A stretch of DNA of 37,281 nt. It comes from an uncultured Bacteroidales bacterium. GTDB lineage: Bacteria; Bacteroidota; Bacteroidia; Bacteroidales; Bacteroidaceae. Shown here one piece after another: positions 27,998-36,472 of the stretch. Positions within the stretch are counted from its first letter, which is position 1. Each line of letters opens with the position of its first letter. Location of the stretch: the NCBI GenBank assembly GCA_902801485.1, contig CADCIP010000027.1:1-37281 (forward strand), in the 5' to 3' direction. Below the pieces are notes generated by a model. It worked only from the letters and a program-made list of their open reading frames with translations, was not told where the DNA came from and did not search any database. Both the position numbers and the translations under genes were made by a program.

Positions 27998-28786
27998 ATG
28001 AATGAACTTCTGGAGATAGCCAAACAAGCTGCCTTGGAAGCCGGAGCAGAGATAATGAAGATATATACCGACCCCAGTCAGGACTTCGGTATAGAGAAAA
28101 AAGCAGACAACAGCCCTATTACCTTAGCCGATAAGAACGCCCACCTCTGCATCATGCGATACCTTGGGGAGACAGGGATTCCCGTCCTGAGCGAAGAAGG
28201 TTTGCATTTGCCTTATGAGGAACGTAAGGAATGGAAGCGTATGTGGGTAGTCGATCCCCTTGACGGCACTAAGGAGTTTATCAAGAAGAACGGAGAGTTT
28301 ACCGTAAATATAGCCCTTGTAGAGGATGGCGCACCCGTTCTGGGGGTTATCTATATTCCTGCCACAGATGTGTTGTATTACGGTATAGTAGGTGAGGGCG
28401 CATGGAAGGAGGCCCCCTCAAACTCCCCCTCTATGTGGAAGACAAAAGAAAACCTCCCCAAAGAGAGGGAGGTCGGAAGAGGGTCTTTTGTTGTTGTAGC
28501 CAGTCGCAGTCACATGACCATGGAAACAGAACTTTACATTGAGGAGGTCCGTCGCCGACATGCCCAAGTAGAGTTGATGAGCAGCGGCAGCAGCATCAAG
28601 ATATGTCTGGTTGCAGAAGGAACAGCTGATGCCTATCCTCGTTTTGCCCCTACTATGGAGTGGGATACTGCAGCCGGAGATGCCGTAGCTCGTGCCGCAG
28701 GCAGGCATGTTGTGAATGTACAGACGGGGCTTCCCCTTGTTTACAACAAAGAAGACCTTCACAATCCCTGGTTCCTGGTGGAATAG
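27998..28786 (+). CDS. cysQ: 3'(2'),5'-bisphosphate nucleotidase, CysQ type
   Basis: An inositol monophosphatase superfamily enzyme, expected to hydrolyse 3'-phosphoadenosine 5'-phosphate to AMP in sulfur metabolism. Metal-binding motifs are intact: SEEG (about residue 65), D86-PLDGT-91 followed by KEFIKKNGEFTVNIAL, and WDTAAGDAV with D223. It has 262 residues. Residues 139-163 (APSNSPSMWKTKENLPKERE then VGRGS) come from a diverged pair of the same GC-rich palindromic elements. They lie between VGEGAWKE and FVVVASRSH, in a loop that varies in the family. It lies immediately downstream of ruvA and converges with the next gene. CysQ is preferred over a true inositol phosphatase because of the KEF(I)KKNGEFTVNIAL signature. 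Confidence 0.88.
   Translation: MNELLEIAKQAALEAGAEIMKIYTDPSQDFGIEKKADNSPITLADKNAHLCIMRYLGETGIPVLSEEGLHLPYEERKEWKRMWVVDPLDGTKEFIKKNGEFTVNIALVEDGAPVLGVIYIPATDVLYYGIVGEGAWKEAPSNSPSMWKTKENLPKEREVGRGSFVVVASRSHMTMETELYIEEVRRRHAQVELMSSGSSIKICLVAEGTADAYPRFAPTMEWDTAAGDAVARAAGRHVVNVQTGLPLVYNKEDLHNPWFLVE
28412..28486. repeat. In-frame palindromic element pair (diverged) in cysQ
   Basis: A forward half (GCCCCCTCAAACTCCCCCTCT) and a reverse half (CCTCCCC...GAGAGGGAGGTCGGAAGAGGG) flank about 20 bases. The total is 75 bases, 25 codons, with no stop. It is a more diverged subtype than the gltB copies. Confidence 0.65.
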
Positions 28787-28791
28787 GTTTC

Positions 28792-29655
28792 CTACTTTGT
28801 GGCATAGCAGACACCTCGGAAGTAGCCTACGCTTTCGGCTATTCCCATAAAGGGGTTGCTCATGTCTTTCTCGTATTCCAGGCTTACGCTGCCTGTGTAA
28901 TTGTATTTGCGAAGAAGTTTTACAAATAGGGGGAAGTCGATGCGTCCGCGTCCCAGTTCTACACTCTTGTCGGCCTTGGTGGTGCCGGTAACATCTTTCA
29001 GATGGATGTCGAAGACGCGGGTGTGGTATTTCCTGAGGTCGGAGAGGGAATCGCTTCCATACCGAAGATTATGGCCGATATCCAAGCACATTCCCATGCG
29101 GGCATCGCGGTCCTTTACGTGGTTCCAGATGTCCTCGGCATTAGGGTACATAGGCATATCGGGTCCATGCAGATGGATGGCTAACTTGATGTCGTACTGT
29201 TTGACTTTTTGTTCTACATAATCCAAAAGCTCATAATTGGGAACGCCTACAAGCACTTTTACTCCCACACGCTGGGCGTATGCAAAGGCTCGGTCTGCCT
29301 CGGCTTCGCTTTTCATATAGATAGGCCCTACGCCATAGCCGGTTACACCGTATTCTGCCAGTTTCTGGTGGAAGGCGGCAATCTGCTCGTCGGTACTGTC
29401 GAGGGGCAGGTGGAAGTCCTTGATGCAAAGGTAGTGGACATCCAGTTGCTTCATGGTCTCGAGGGTTTTCTGGAGGTCGAATTTATGAAATGTCCAGCCT
29501 GCCATCCCCAGATGGAAAGAATCTTCGGCATGTGGGGTTTTCAGGGTGAAGTTTTTCTTGACAGTCTCGGCAGCTTTTGCCTGACTTCCAGTGCCAAAAA
29601 ATGAAATTGCAGCAGCACTGGCTAATCCTGTTTTGATAAATGCTCTTCTTTTCAT
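28792..29655 (-). CDS. Exported sugar phosphate isomerase/epimerase-like TIM-barrel protein
   Basis: A 287-residue protein of the xylose isomerase-like TIM barrel / AP endonuclease 2 superfamily. The N-terminus MKRRAFIKTGLASAAAISFF looks like a twin-arginine-type signal (RRAFIK) with an AxA cleavage region near residues 25-28. Barrel motifs include HLGMAGWTFHKFDL, DVHYLCIKDFHLPL, LAIHLHGPDMPMYP, GMCLDIGHNLRYG, VFDIHLKDVT, and the metal/substrate Glu in VSLEYEKD. Such exported epimerase-like proteins are common in Bacteroidetes, and the substrate cannot be told from sequence. It ends 5 bp from the convergent cysQ stop. A TATTTTTG box on the minus strand (29739-29746) may be its promoter. Confidence 0.85.
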   Translation of the reverse strand: MKRRAFIKTGLASAAAISFFGTGSQAKAAETVKKNFTLKTPHAEDSFHLGMAGWTFHKFDLQKTLETMKQLDVHYLCIKDFHLPLDSTDEQIAAFHQKLAEYGVTGYGVGPIYMKSEAEADRAFAYAQRVGVKVLVGVPNYELLDYVEQKVKQYDIKLAIHLHGPDMPMYPNAEDIWNHVKDRDARMGMCLDIGHNLRYGSDSLSDLRKYHTRVFDIHLKDVTGTTKADKSVELGRGRIDFPLFVKLLRKYNYTGSVSLEYEKDMSNPFMGIAESVGYFRGVCYATK

Positions 29656-29661
29656 TATTTT

Positions 29662-29690
29662 AAGTTGACGAGTTGACGAGTTGACAAGTT
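29662..29690. repeat. Tandem AGTTGACG repeat
   Basis: Three copies of an 8-base unit AGTTGAC(G/A), plus a partial fourth, just upstream of the epimerase-like gene, in the leader region of its message. The rest of the gap 29656-29837 holds the two divergent promoter candidates and nothing else seen. Confidence 0.7.
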
Positions 29691-29776
29691 GGTTGCTATA
29701 CTCTTGTTCCTTGTCCCTAAATTCTGCTTGTTCGGGGACAAAAATAACGATTATTTTTGAGATAGAAAAAAATATC

Positions 29777-29808
29777 CTTGCATATTTGAAACAGAATCCG
29801 TATCTTTG
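29777..29808 (+). promoter_or_regulatory. Bacteroidetes-type promoter of the TIR/AAA/DUF4435 operon
   Basis: CTTG (29777-29780), 20-base spacer, TATCTTTG (29801-29808). The -7 box is perfect; the -33 box is one base off TTTG. It lies 29 bases before the first ATG. Confidence 0.65.
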
Positions 29809-29837
29809 CTATAGAAAACGCATTATTTACATGTTTT

Positions 29838-30365
29838 ATGAATAGTAATAAGACGTATGTAGCTTTTGACACTGTTGGGGTGGCTGATCACGTGAACAGC
29901 AATCTTTCCTCTTTCCGTCAGATACGTGAATGGGAAAGGCAGAATCCTGACAGATTCCATTTTCTGAACATGGAAGAAATAGAGTTCCTGTCGGAACATG
30001 AAGATTTGGTTGACAGCACGCTGAAGAACCGTTTTCTTCATTTGATGGAATCTGCAGACAATCTGTTGGTTCTTTCCAGCTCTAAAATGGATGTGGAAAG
30101 TCCGATGCTGAATTGGCAGATAAGCCGTGCTGTCAATCGTTTCCGGCTGCCTGTGATAGTGGCTTACGTAGGTCTGGACAGAGTTGATGATAATACCATA
30201 AAAAAGGAATGGAATAATCTGCCCAACAAGATAAGGAAATACATAGGTCGCGATAGCGCTAACATGGCGCATATCCCTCTGACAAAGGACAAACTGGAAA
30301 GAGCACTGGGGTTCTTCTCGGCAAGAAAAGAATTGTATTCATGGAACTCAACCACAATTTTCTGA
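29838..30365 (+). CDS. TIR-like (MTH538/DUF1863-type) domain protein
   Basis: A 175-residue single-domain protein. The first strand KTYVAFDTVGVADHVNSNL, then ADNLLVLSSSKMDVESPMLN, WQISRAVNRF and the strand RLPVIVAYVGLD match the flavodoxin-like TIR fold of the MTH538/DUF1863 type. Many such domains, including Thoeris ThsB, serve in anti-phage defence. Where members of the group usually show NWEI, this protein reads N92-W93-Q94-I95, so the Glu expected in that helix is Gln. It may thus lack NAD-cleaving activity or use another residue. It is the first gene of a tight operon, 3 bp before the AAA ATPase gene. The fold assignment is by motif only; the function is inferred from neighbours. Confidence 0.7.
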   Translation: MNSNKTYVAFDTVGVADHVNSNLSSFRQIREWERQNPDRFHFLNMEEIEFLSEHEDLVDSTLKNRFLHLMESADNLLVLSSSKMDVESPMLNWQISRAVNRFRLPVIVAYVGLDRVDDNTIKKEWNNLPNKIRKYIGRDSANMAHIPLTKDKLERALGFFSARKELYSWNSTTIF

Positions 30366-30368
30366 CGT

Positions 30369-31184
30369 ATGAAACAGCCGGCTAATTATATCAAGAGCAT
30401 TGAGATAGAATCGCTCTGGAGTGGAAAAAAACATGTTAAGTGGGAACTGAGTCCTACCGTTAACATCCTGAGTGGTGTAAACGGTGTAGGCAAGAGCACC
30501 ATCCTTAACAGGGTTATCATGCATTTGTTGAATATAGACAAATTGGACAGGCAAGCCGACGGTGTTAAGCTTACTTATGATGTGGAAGGGGCACATTGTG
30601 TGGATTTCGATGTCATACGTTCCTTTGACCGTCCTATACTGAGCGGTGATATCCTGAATAAGGTTACAGATACCCAGATGCAGACAGAATTGGATTTCCA
30701 TCTGTACGTGTTGCAACGCCGTTATCTGGATTTCCAGGTTAGCTTGAGTAATCGTATGGTAGAGCTTTTTACTTCGCAGGATCCAAATGCACAGGAGAAG
30801 GCACAGGAGCTGGCCCAGGAAAAAACGCATTTTCAGGATTTAGTGGACAGACTTTTTCGCGATACGGGCAAAACCATCCAACGGGAGAAGAACGAGCTGT
30901 ACTTTACATCTTTTGGTGAAACCTTATCACCTTATAAGCTTTCGAGCGGCGAAAAACAGATGCTGATTATCTTGCTTTCTGTGCTTGTTCAGAATAAACG
31001 TCATTATACTTTATTTATGGATGAGCCGGAGATAAGTCTGCATGTGGAATGGCAGCAGCAGTTGATTTCTCTGATACGCGACTTGAACCCCAATTCTCAG
31101 ATTATTCTTACTACGCATAGTCCTGCCGTGATTATGAACGGATGGGCAGATTGTGTGACGGATGTTGAAGACATTGTATCTTAG
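30369..31184 (+). CDS. AAA (ABC-type, AAA15/21-like) ATPase, AriA-like
   Basis: A 271-residue ATPase with all ABC/SMC-type motifs: Walker A GVNGVGKST (residues 36-44), signature LSSGEKQM (191-198), Walker B LFMDEPE with D218-E219, and the H-loop TTHSP with H250. A charged helical insertion with a QEKAQELAQEK repeat lies at about residues 135-165. It is compact for the AAA15/AAA21 (OLD-like) group and has no nuclease domain of its own. The DUF4435 gene that starts 11 bp downstream would supply the TOPRIM-like part, the pairing known from PARIS (AriA ATPase plus AriB DUF4435). A TIR-like gene precedes it. Defence function is inferred from architecture. Confidence 0.8.
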   Translation: MKQPANYIKSIEIESLWSGKKHVKWELSPTVNILSGVNGVGKSTILNRVIMHLLNIDKLDRQADGVKLTYDVEGAHCVDFDVIRSFDRPILSGDILNKVTDTQMQTELDFHLYVLQRRYLDFQVSLSNRMVELFTSQDPNAQEKAQELAQEKTHFQDLVDRLFRDTGKTIQREKNELYFTSFGETLSPYKLSSGEKQMLIILLSVLVQNKRHYTLFMDEPEISLHVEWQQQLISLIRDLNPNSQIILTTHSPAVIMNGWADCVTDVEDIVS

Positions 31185-31195
31185 AGTACGGAAAT

Positions 31196-32203
31196 ATGGG
31201 AAAACGCTTGCAAGACAATATAAATTCTCAGTATATTGCATCTGCCAATAAACTGAGACCCAAGGATGCCCGAAAGAGAATTGTCGCATACGTAGAAAGC
31301 TATGATGACATATTCTTCTGGCGTTCTGTCTTGCAGGATTTCGAGACGGATAAATTTTTCTTTGAGGTGATGCTTCCCAGTAGGACAACCTTAGGGAAGG
31401 GAAAGAGAACCGTCTTGATGAACCAACTGGGGAAGGGGCTCGGGCAATACATGATTGCTTGTGTTGATGCCGACTACGACTGGTTGTTGCAAGGGCGAAC
31501 GGAAATCAGCAAATACCTCTGTGAGAATCCTTATGTAATGCACACCTATGTCTATGCCATAGAGAATTACCAGTGCTATGCACCCAGTCTTCACTCGACA
31601 TGTGTGATGAGCACGCTGAACGACCGTCTCTTAATAGATTTTGAGGTTTTCTTTACTGACTACAGCCTTATTATATGGCCTCTTTTTGTATGGAACATCT
31701 GGGCATACCGGTATGGCCATTATAAGGAATTTACTATGAGTAATTTCTGTGATATTGTTTCGATCCACGATATCAACCCCCGCAATGTAGAACCCACATT
31801 GGATAAGGTACGCCGACGGGTTAACAAGTGTATCGGCTGGTTGCAGCGGACTTTTCCCGAGGGTCACAAGACTTATCCGCAGGTAAAGGCTGAATTGCAG
31901 CGTATGGGCATCAAACCCGAGAACACCTATTTATATATGCACGGCCACACACTTTTCGAAAATGTGGTGATGACGCTGCTTACACCTATTTGTAATATCT
32001 TGCGTAGAGAACGTGAAAGGGAGATTAACGACTTGGCTGTTCACGAAACGCAGAAACAGAACGAACTGTCAAGCTACAGACATAGCCAGATGCCTGTGGA
32101 TGTTATGTTAAAAAGATCCATCGGGTTCAAGAATAGTCCTCAGTATCAGTTGTTGAAAGCTGACTTGATGCGGCTGATGGCAGATGTTGGCTTAGAGAAG
32201 TAA
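31196..32203 (+). CDS. DUF4435 TOPRIM-like protein, AriB-like
   Basis: A 335-residue protein with DUF4435/TOPRIM-like acidic motifs: E34 in AYVESYDDIFFW, D91-A-D93-Y-D95 in IACVDADYDWLL, and E123-N124 in VYAIENYQCY. These match the metal-binding set of TOPRIM-type nucleases such as AriB of PARIS. The C-terminal half is a mostly helical region with VFWN-like WPLFVWNIWAYRYGH. It is the third gene of the TIR-like/AAA/DUF4435 operon. Its last 58 bases overlap tail to tail with the 3' end of trkA. Inferred role: effector nuclease released or activated by the ATPase; not provable from sequence. Confidence 0.78.
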   Translation: MGKRLQDNINSQYIASANKLRPKDARKRIVAYVESYDDIFFWRSVLQDFETDKFFFEVMLPSRTTLGKGKRTVLMNQLGKGLGQYMIACVDADYDWLLQGRTEISKYLCENPYVMHTYVYAIENYQCYAPSLHSTCVMSTLNDRLLIDFEVFFTDYSLIIWPLFVWNIWAYRYGHYKEFTMSNFCDIVSIHDINPRNVEPTLDKVRRRVNKCIGWLQRTFPEGHKTYPQVKAELQRMGIKPENTYLYMHGHTLFENVVMTLLTPICNILRREREREINDLAVHETQKQNELSSYRHSQMPVDVMLKRSIGFKNSPQYQLLKADLMRLMADVGLEK

Positions 32204-33540
32204 CGGTCTATCTTCTTTATTAAACCGCTCTTACAGAAAAGCACAACGGTATCGCCTGGCATGATTTGTGTGTTTCCGTAGATAGGCTTACCAACTCCGT
32301 CACGAACCAAACCTCCTAACGTAACACCTGAAGGTAAACGCAGATCCTTGACTTCCGTTTTTGTAATAAGACTATCTTCGTTGGCATTAAACTCTGCAAC
32401 ATCTGCATTTGCAATGGTAAGGCATTTTACGTTTGACACATCAGTATCCAGCATCATCTGATAGATATGGCTTGCAGCAATCATTTTCTTATTGATAATG
32501 GTTCCGATATCCAATTTCTCGGCCATAGAAACATAGTCCATGTTTTCTACCAGCGCAACGGTTTTCCGCACTCCCATGCGTTTTGCTGCCAGACAAGCCA
32601 ATATGTTGGTTTCTGTTTCAGGTGTAAGTGCGGCAAAAGCCTGTACCTCTTTCAGTCCTTCGTCAAGCAGAAGACTGGTGTCCCGTCCGTCGCCTTGTAT
32701 GATACGTATATCGCTGTCATCCAGTATCTCGTTTAGCTGCATGCAGCGTTCCTCGTTCTGCTCGATGATTTTCAGGGAGTAAAAGTCGGGCATTCCTTCT
32801 GCCACATGTACGGTGGTTCTTCCGCCTCCCATAATCATCACATCTTTTACGTCGGCATAATCTTCCTTCCCGACAATCTCGCGGATGTACTGAATGTGTT
32901 TCTTCGTGGTCATGAAATAGGCTATATCACCGACTAAGAGCATATCGTTACCGCCTGGGATTATGGTATCATCACCGCGCTTGATTGCTACCACATGATA
33001 TGGTGTATCGTGATTACAGAGATCCTTGAGTTTTATGTTGATAACATGTGCTGTTTCGCGGAGTTTTATTCCCAGCATGACCAATGCGCCTTCATGCACT
33101 TCCCAGTACTGTCTGACCCATGAACGTTTCAGGCCATCCAGGATTTCCCGTGCGGCAAGCGCTTCTGGGTAGATGATGGAGTCGATGCCCATTTTCCGGA
33201 AAAGGTCTTTGTAATGAGATCGGGTATATTCGGCATTGTCAACACGTGCTACAGTCTTGGCGGCTCCAAGAGCATGAGCCAGCATACAGCAGGTGATGTT
33301 GCGTGTCTCCTCAGGCGTAACGGCAATAACAAGGTCGGCCTTGGGCACACCTGCTTCTTTCAGTCCGCTGATGCTGGTTGGGGAGACGTTCAGTGTCATA
33401 AGGTCATACTCGCCTGCTTGGGTAAGGCGAGCTGTCTTCTCGGGGTTCTCGTCGATGAGGATGATGTCTTGGTCTTCACGGGAGAGCAACTCCGCCAAAT
33501 GCGTTCCTACGGCGCCTGCGCCACATATTACTATCTTCAT
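32146..33540 (-). CDS. trkA: Trk potassium uptake regulatory protein TrkA
   Basis: The peripheral NAD-binding regulatory subunit of the Trk K+ transporter. Its 464 residues hold two RCK repeats: [18 protein letters not shown] at the start, and a second Rossmann motif [18 protein letters not shown] at about residue 237. Each is followed by an RCK-C domain (for example [20 protein letters not shown] and MPGDTVVLF). The start overlaps the dxs stop by 4 bp (ATGA), so it is translationally coupled to dxs. No trkH follows on the same strand; the DUF4435 gene converges instead. The last ~14 residues after DRYFSK ([14 protein letters not shown]) are encoded by DNA shared with the DUF4435 gene and look like an unusual extension. 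Confidence 0.93.
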   Translation of the reverse strand: MKIVICGAGAVGTHLAELLSREDQDIILIDENPEKTARLTQAGEYDLMTLNVSPTSISGLKEAGVPKADLVIAVTPEETRNITCCMLAHALGAAKTVARVDNAEYTRSHYKDLFRKMGIDSIIYPEALAAREILDGLKRSWVRQYWEVHEGALVMLGIKLRETAHVINIKLKDLCNHDTPYHVVAIKRGDDTIIPGGNDMLLVGDIAYFMTTKKHIQYIREIVGKEDYADVKDVMIMGGGRTTVHVAEGMPDFYSLKIIEQNEERCMQLNEILDDSDIRIIQGDGRDTSLLLDEGLKEVQAFAALTPETETNILACLAAKRMGVRKTVALVENMDYVSMAEKLDIGTIINKKMIAASHIYQMMLDTDVSNVKCLTIANADVAEFNANEDSLITKTEVKDLRLPSGVTLGGLVRDGVGKPIYGNTQIMPGDTVVLFCKSGLIKKIDRYFSKPTSAISRIKSAFNN

Positions 33541-35423
33541 AAAATGGCCTTTTTTATTGATTCAACGTCTAATCCGACTATCTGATAGAGTTCTTCTGGT
33601 GTTCCGTGCTCCACGAAATGGTCGGGGAGTCCCAGGCGGATGATGTCGGGATGCAGATTGTGGTCTGACATATATTCCAGAACGGCAGATCCCAACCCTC
33701 CGTTCTTTACTCCGTCCTCTATGGTAATGATACGACTGAAATTCTTTCCTACGTATGCGAGGATGTCCTCGTCTATGGGCTTGAGGAACCTCATGTCGTA
33801 ATGTGCTATGCTAATCTCTTGTGATGCCAGTTCGCTGATGGCCTGTGTTACGATGTTGCCAATGGGGCCAATGCTCAGTACGGCTACATCCGTTCCTTCC
33901 TTTAGGCATCTGCCTTTTCCTATCGGAATCTCTTGCATTGGGCATCTCCAATCTACTATAACCCCTCTTCCGCGTGGGTAGCGAATGACAAACGGCCCCT
34001 TGTCTGGCAGCTGAGCTGTGTACATAAGATGGCGCAACTCATGCTCGTTCATCGGTGAAGAGATAATCAGGTTGGGGATAGGGCGCAGGGCTGCTAAATC
34101 GAATGCTCCGTGATGTGTCGGACCGTCTTGCCCTACCAGTCCTGCGCGGTCGAAGCAGAAAACTACATTCTGCCTGTTGAGTGCCACATCGTGAATGATA
34201 TTATCAAAAGCACGTTGTGAAAAGCTGGAGTAGATATTACAGAAAGGAAGCAGTCCTTCCTTGGCCATTCCGCCGGAGAAGGTTACGGCGTGTCCTTCAG
34301 CAATACCTACGTCGAAGGTGCGTTCTGGTATCTCTTTCATCATGATGGTCATGCTGCAGCCTGTTGCCATAGCAGGTGTGACACCCACAATCTTCTGGTT
34401 TTCCTTGGCTAACTCGAGTAACGTATTTCCAAAGACATCCTGATATTTAGGAGGCAGGTTTTTGGCCTCTGATTTTATCCGTTCTCCTGTTTCGGGGTCG
34501 TATCTCCCGGGTGCATGGAAAACTACGGGGTCTTCCTCGGCTGCCTGGAATCCTTTGCCTTTTATGGTATGAATATGTAGCAACTTAGGGCCTTTCATGT
34601 CCTTGATCTGACGCAGTGTTGCTACCAGTTCTATCACATTGTGTCCGTCGCTGGGTCCGAAATAGCGGATGTTCATGCCGTCGAAGATATTCTGCTGGTT
34701 GGTCAGAAGGGATTTCAGGGAGTTGTTGAACCGGATAATCTTCTGTCTGCGGTTTTCGTTAAGTATTCCCCACTTGAACAAGTGCTGTGATGTTCTGAAC
34801 CTTAGGTAATTGTAGAGCTTGCTGGTGTGCATCTGGTGCAAATAATGTTTCATGCCTCCTACACTATGGTCAATGCTCATATTATTGTCGTTCAGAATAA
34901 TCAGCAGATTGTTTTGGGTACTCGATACGTTGTTCAGACCTTCGTATGCCAGTCCGCCGCTCATGCTTCCATCGCCAATCACAGCTACAACCTGTCTGTC
35001 TGTCTCACCTTTTTCCTGAGCAGCAACAGCCATTCCTAATGCTGCAGAGATGCTGTTAGAAGCATGTCCGCAGGCAAAGGTGTCATATTCACTTTCCTGT
35101 GGTGAAGGGAAGGGGCGCAGACCATGCAGTTTCCTGTAGGTGCTGAATTTATCCTTTCTGCCAGTCAGAATCTTATGACCGGCAGTCTGATGTCCCACAT
35201 CCCACACGATACGGTCGTATGGTGTATTGAACACATAGTGCAGGGCAACGGTAAGTTCCACAACACCTAAACTGCTGGCAAAATGACCTGGGTTATCTGC
35301 CAGTTCTTGGATAATGGTCTGCCTGAGTTCTTCGCAGACACTCGGAAGTTCTGATATGGGCAATTGCCTTAAATCAGAAGGGAATTGTATGTTGTCCAGT
35401 AGTCCTTTGGGCTCTTTTTCCAC
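33537..35423 (-). CDS. dxs: 1-deoxy-D-xylulose-5-phosphate synthase
   Basis: The thiamine-diphosphate enzyme that condenses pyruvate and glyceraldehyde 3-phosphate in the first step of the MEP isoprenoid pathway. It has 628 residues, the normal length. Visible motifs are [17 protein letters not shown], the ThDP motif [16 protein letters not shown]...NDNNMSID, the middle pyrimidine-binding domain ([41 protein letters not shown]) and the C-terminal transketolase domain ending [11 protein letters not shown]. It is co-transcribed with trkA. It is divergent from the GSCFA gene, with an 86-bp shared promoter region. Confidence 0.97.
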   Translation of the reverse strand: MEKEPKGLLDNIQFPSDLRQLPISELPSVCEELRQTIIQELADNPGHFASSLGVVELTVALHYVFNTPYDRIVWDVGHQTAGHKILTGRKDKFSTYRKLHGLRPFPSPQESEYDTFACGHASNSISAALGMAVAAQEKGETDRQVVAVIGDGSMSGGLAYEGLNNVSSTQNNLLIILNDNNMSIDHSVGGMKHYLHQMHTSKLYNYLRFRTSQHLFKWGILNENRRQKIIRFNNSLKSLLTNQQNIFDGMNIRYFGPSDGHNVIELVATLRQIKDMKGPKLLHIHTIKGKGFQAAEEDPVVFHAPGRYDPETGERIKSEAKNLPPKYQDVFGNTLLELAKENQKIVGVTPAMATGCSMTIMMKEIPERTFDVGIAEGHAVTFSGGMAKEGLLPFCNIYSSFSQRAFDNIIHDVALNRQNVVFCFDRAGLVGQDGPTHHGAFDLAALRPIPNLIISSPMNEHELRHLMYTAQLPDKGPFVIRYPRGRGVIVDWRCPMQEIPIGKGRCLKEGTDVAVLSIGPIGNIVTQAISELASQEISIAHYDMRFLKPIDEDILAYVGKNFSRIITIEDGVKNGGLGSAVLEYMSDHNLHPDIIRLGLPDHFVEHGTPEELYQIVGLDVESIKKAIL

Positions 35424-35445
35424 AATTATTCATTTTTTGATAATG

Positions 35446-35453
35446 CAAAATTA
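35446..35453 (-). promoter_or_regulatory. -7 box for dxs
   Basis: On the minus strand TAATTTTG fits TAnnTTTG, 22 bases before the dxs ATG. No clear -33 TTTG is seen at 19-20 bases. Confidence 0.45.
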
Positions 35454-35474
35454 CATATTTTCGATGAAGTTGCG

Positions 35475-35482
35475 TAATTTTG
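35475..35482 (+). promoter_or_regulatory. -7 box for the GSCFA gene
   Basis: TAATTTTG on the plus strand, 27 bases before the ATG at 35510. It is the mirror of the dxs box in the same divergent gap; the -33 element is poor. Confidence 0.45.
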
Positions 35483-35509
35483 TACAAGAAAAAATGTCAT
35501 CTTTGTTGA

Positions 35510-36463
35510 ATGAATTACCAAGAGCATCTTTTTAGGACTAAGGTGGATATTCCCAAATGGGACAAGCCGATGTCGGTTTCGGACCATGTGGTGTTCCTCG
35601 GATCGTGCTTTGCCCAATATATGGGAGAGCGATTCCAAAGCTTCGGACTTCATGCTTTGTGCAATCCGTTAGGTGTCCTTTACAACCCCGAGAGTATTCG
35701 GCTTCAGGTGCATGCAGCTCTTCATTGCGATGAAGTGAATATTCCTCTGTTCCGTATAGATGATGAATGGCGATGTTGGTGGGCGGGCACACAAATAAGT
35801 GGTAGCTCCGAGAAGGAATGTAAAGATGCTGTAGAGGGAGCGTTGCAGATGTTACGTCTCTCCATCCTGTCCGCCGATTATCTGTTTGTTACCCTTGGTA
35901 CTAATGTCTGTTACCAGTTGAAAGATAATGGTCTGGTGGTGGCCAACTGCCATAAGGCTCCGGGAAAAATGTTCTCTGAAGAATGGATGCCGCTTCCTGA
36001 TTGTATAAAATCCCTGATGGATTTGGTTGACGATGTACATGAGCAGAATCCGGATTTGAAGCTTGTTTTTACCATCAGTCCTTTCCGGTACGCTAAATAT
36101 GGGTATCATGGCAACCAGTTGGCAAAATCTGCCCTGATGCTGGCTGTAGAGGAGGTGCGTAAGACGTATCCCGTTCAGGTGTCCTATTTCCCTGCCTACG
36201 AGATTATGATGGACGAGTTGCGCGACTACAGGTTCTACACCGAGGATATGCTTCACCCCTCAGGTGTGGCTGTGGATTATATCTGGGATTGTCTGGTGAA
36301 AACAGCAATGAGCGACACGATGCAGGAATATCTGCAGGAGTATGCTCCCATCCGCGGTGGTCTTTTTCATAAGCCAAGTAAACCCGACTCCGAGGTATAT
36401 AAGAATTTCCTTGCATCGTTGGACGAAAAAGCAAAAATGCTAAAAGCAAAATATAATATATAA
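35510..36463 (+). CDS. GSCFA domain protein
   Basis: A 317-residue protein of the GSCFA family, named for the motif seen here as VFLGSCFAQYMGERF (about residues 28-42). The GSC motif, FVTLGTNVCYQ, NCHKAPGKMF, FTISPFRY and a late ML-HPSG block (EDMLHPSGVAVDYIW) resemble the blocks of SGNH/GDSL-type hydrolases, with Ser and Asp/His candidates in the usual places. No signal peptide is present, so it is probably cytoplasmic. It is 9 bp upstream of murF, an arrangement common in Bacteroidales, which suggests a link to cell-wall precursor metabolism. The substrate is unknown. Confidence 0.9.
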   Translation: MNYQEHLFRTKVDIPKWDKPMSVSDHVVFLGSCFAQYMGERFQSFGLHALCNPLGVLYNPESIRLQVHAALHCDEVNIPLFRIDDEWRCWWAGTQISGSSEKECKDAVEGALQMLRLSILSADYLFVTLGTNVCYQLKDNGLVVANCHKAPGKMFSEEWMPLPDCIKSLMDLVDDVHEQNPDLKLVFTISPFRYAKYGYHGNQLAKSALMLAVEEVRKTYPVQVSYFPAYEIMMDELRDYRFYTEDMLHPSGVAVDYIWDCLVKTAMSDTMQEYLQEYAPIRGGLFHKPSKPDSEVYKNFLASLDEKAKMLKAKYNI

Positions 36464-36472
36464 TATATAATA

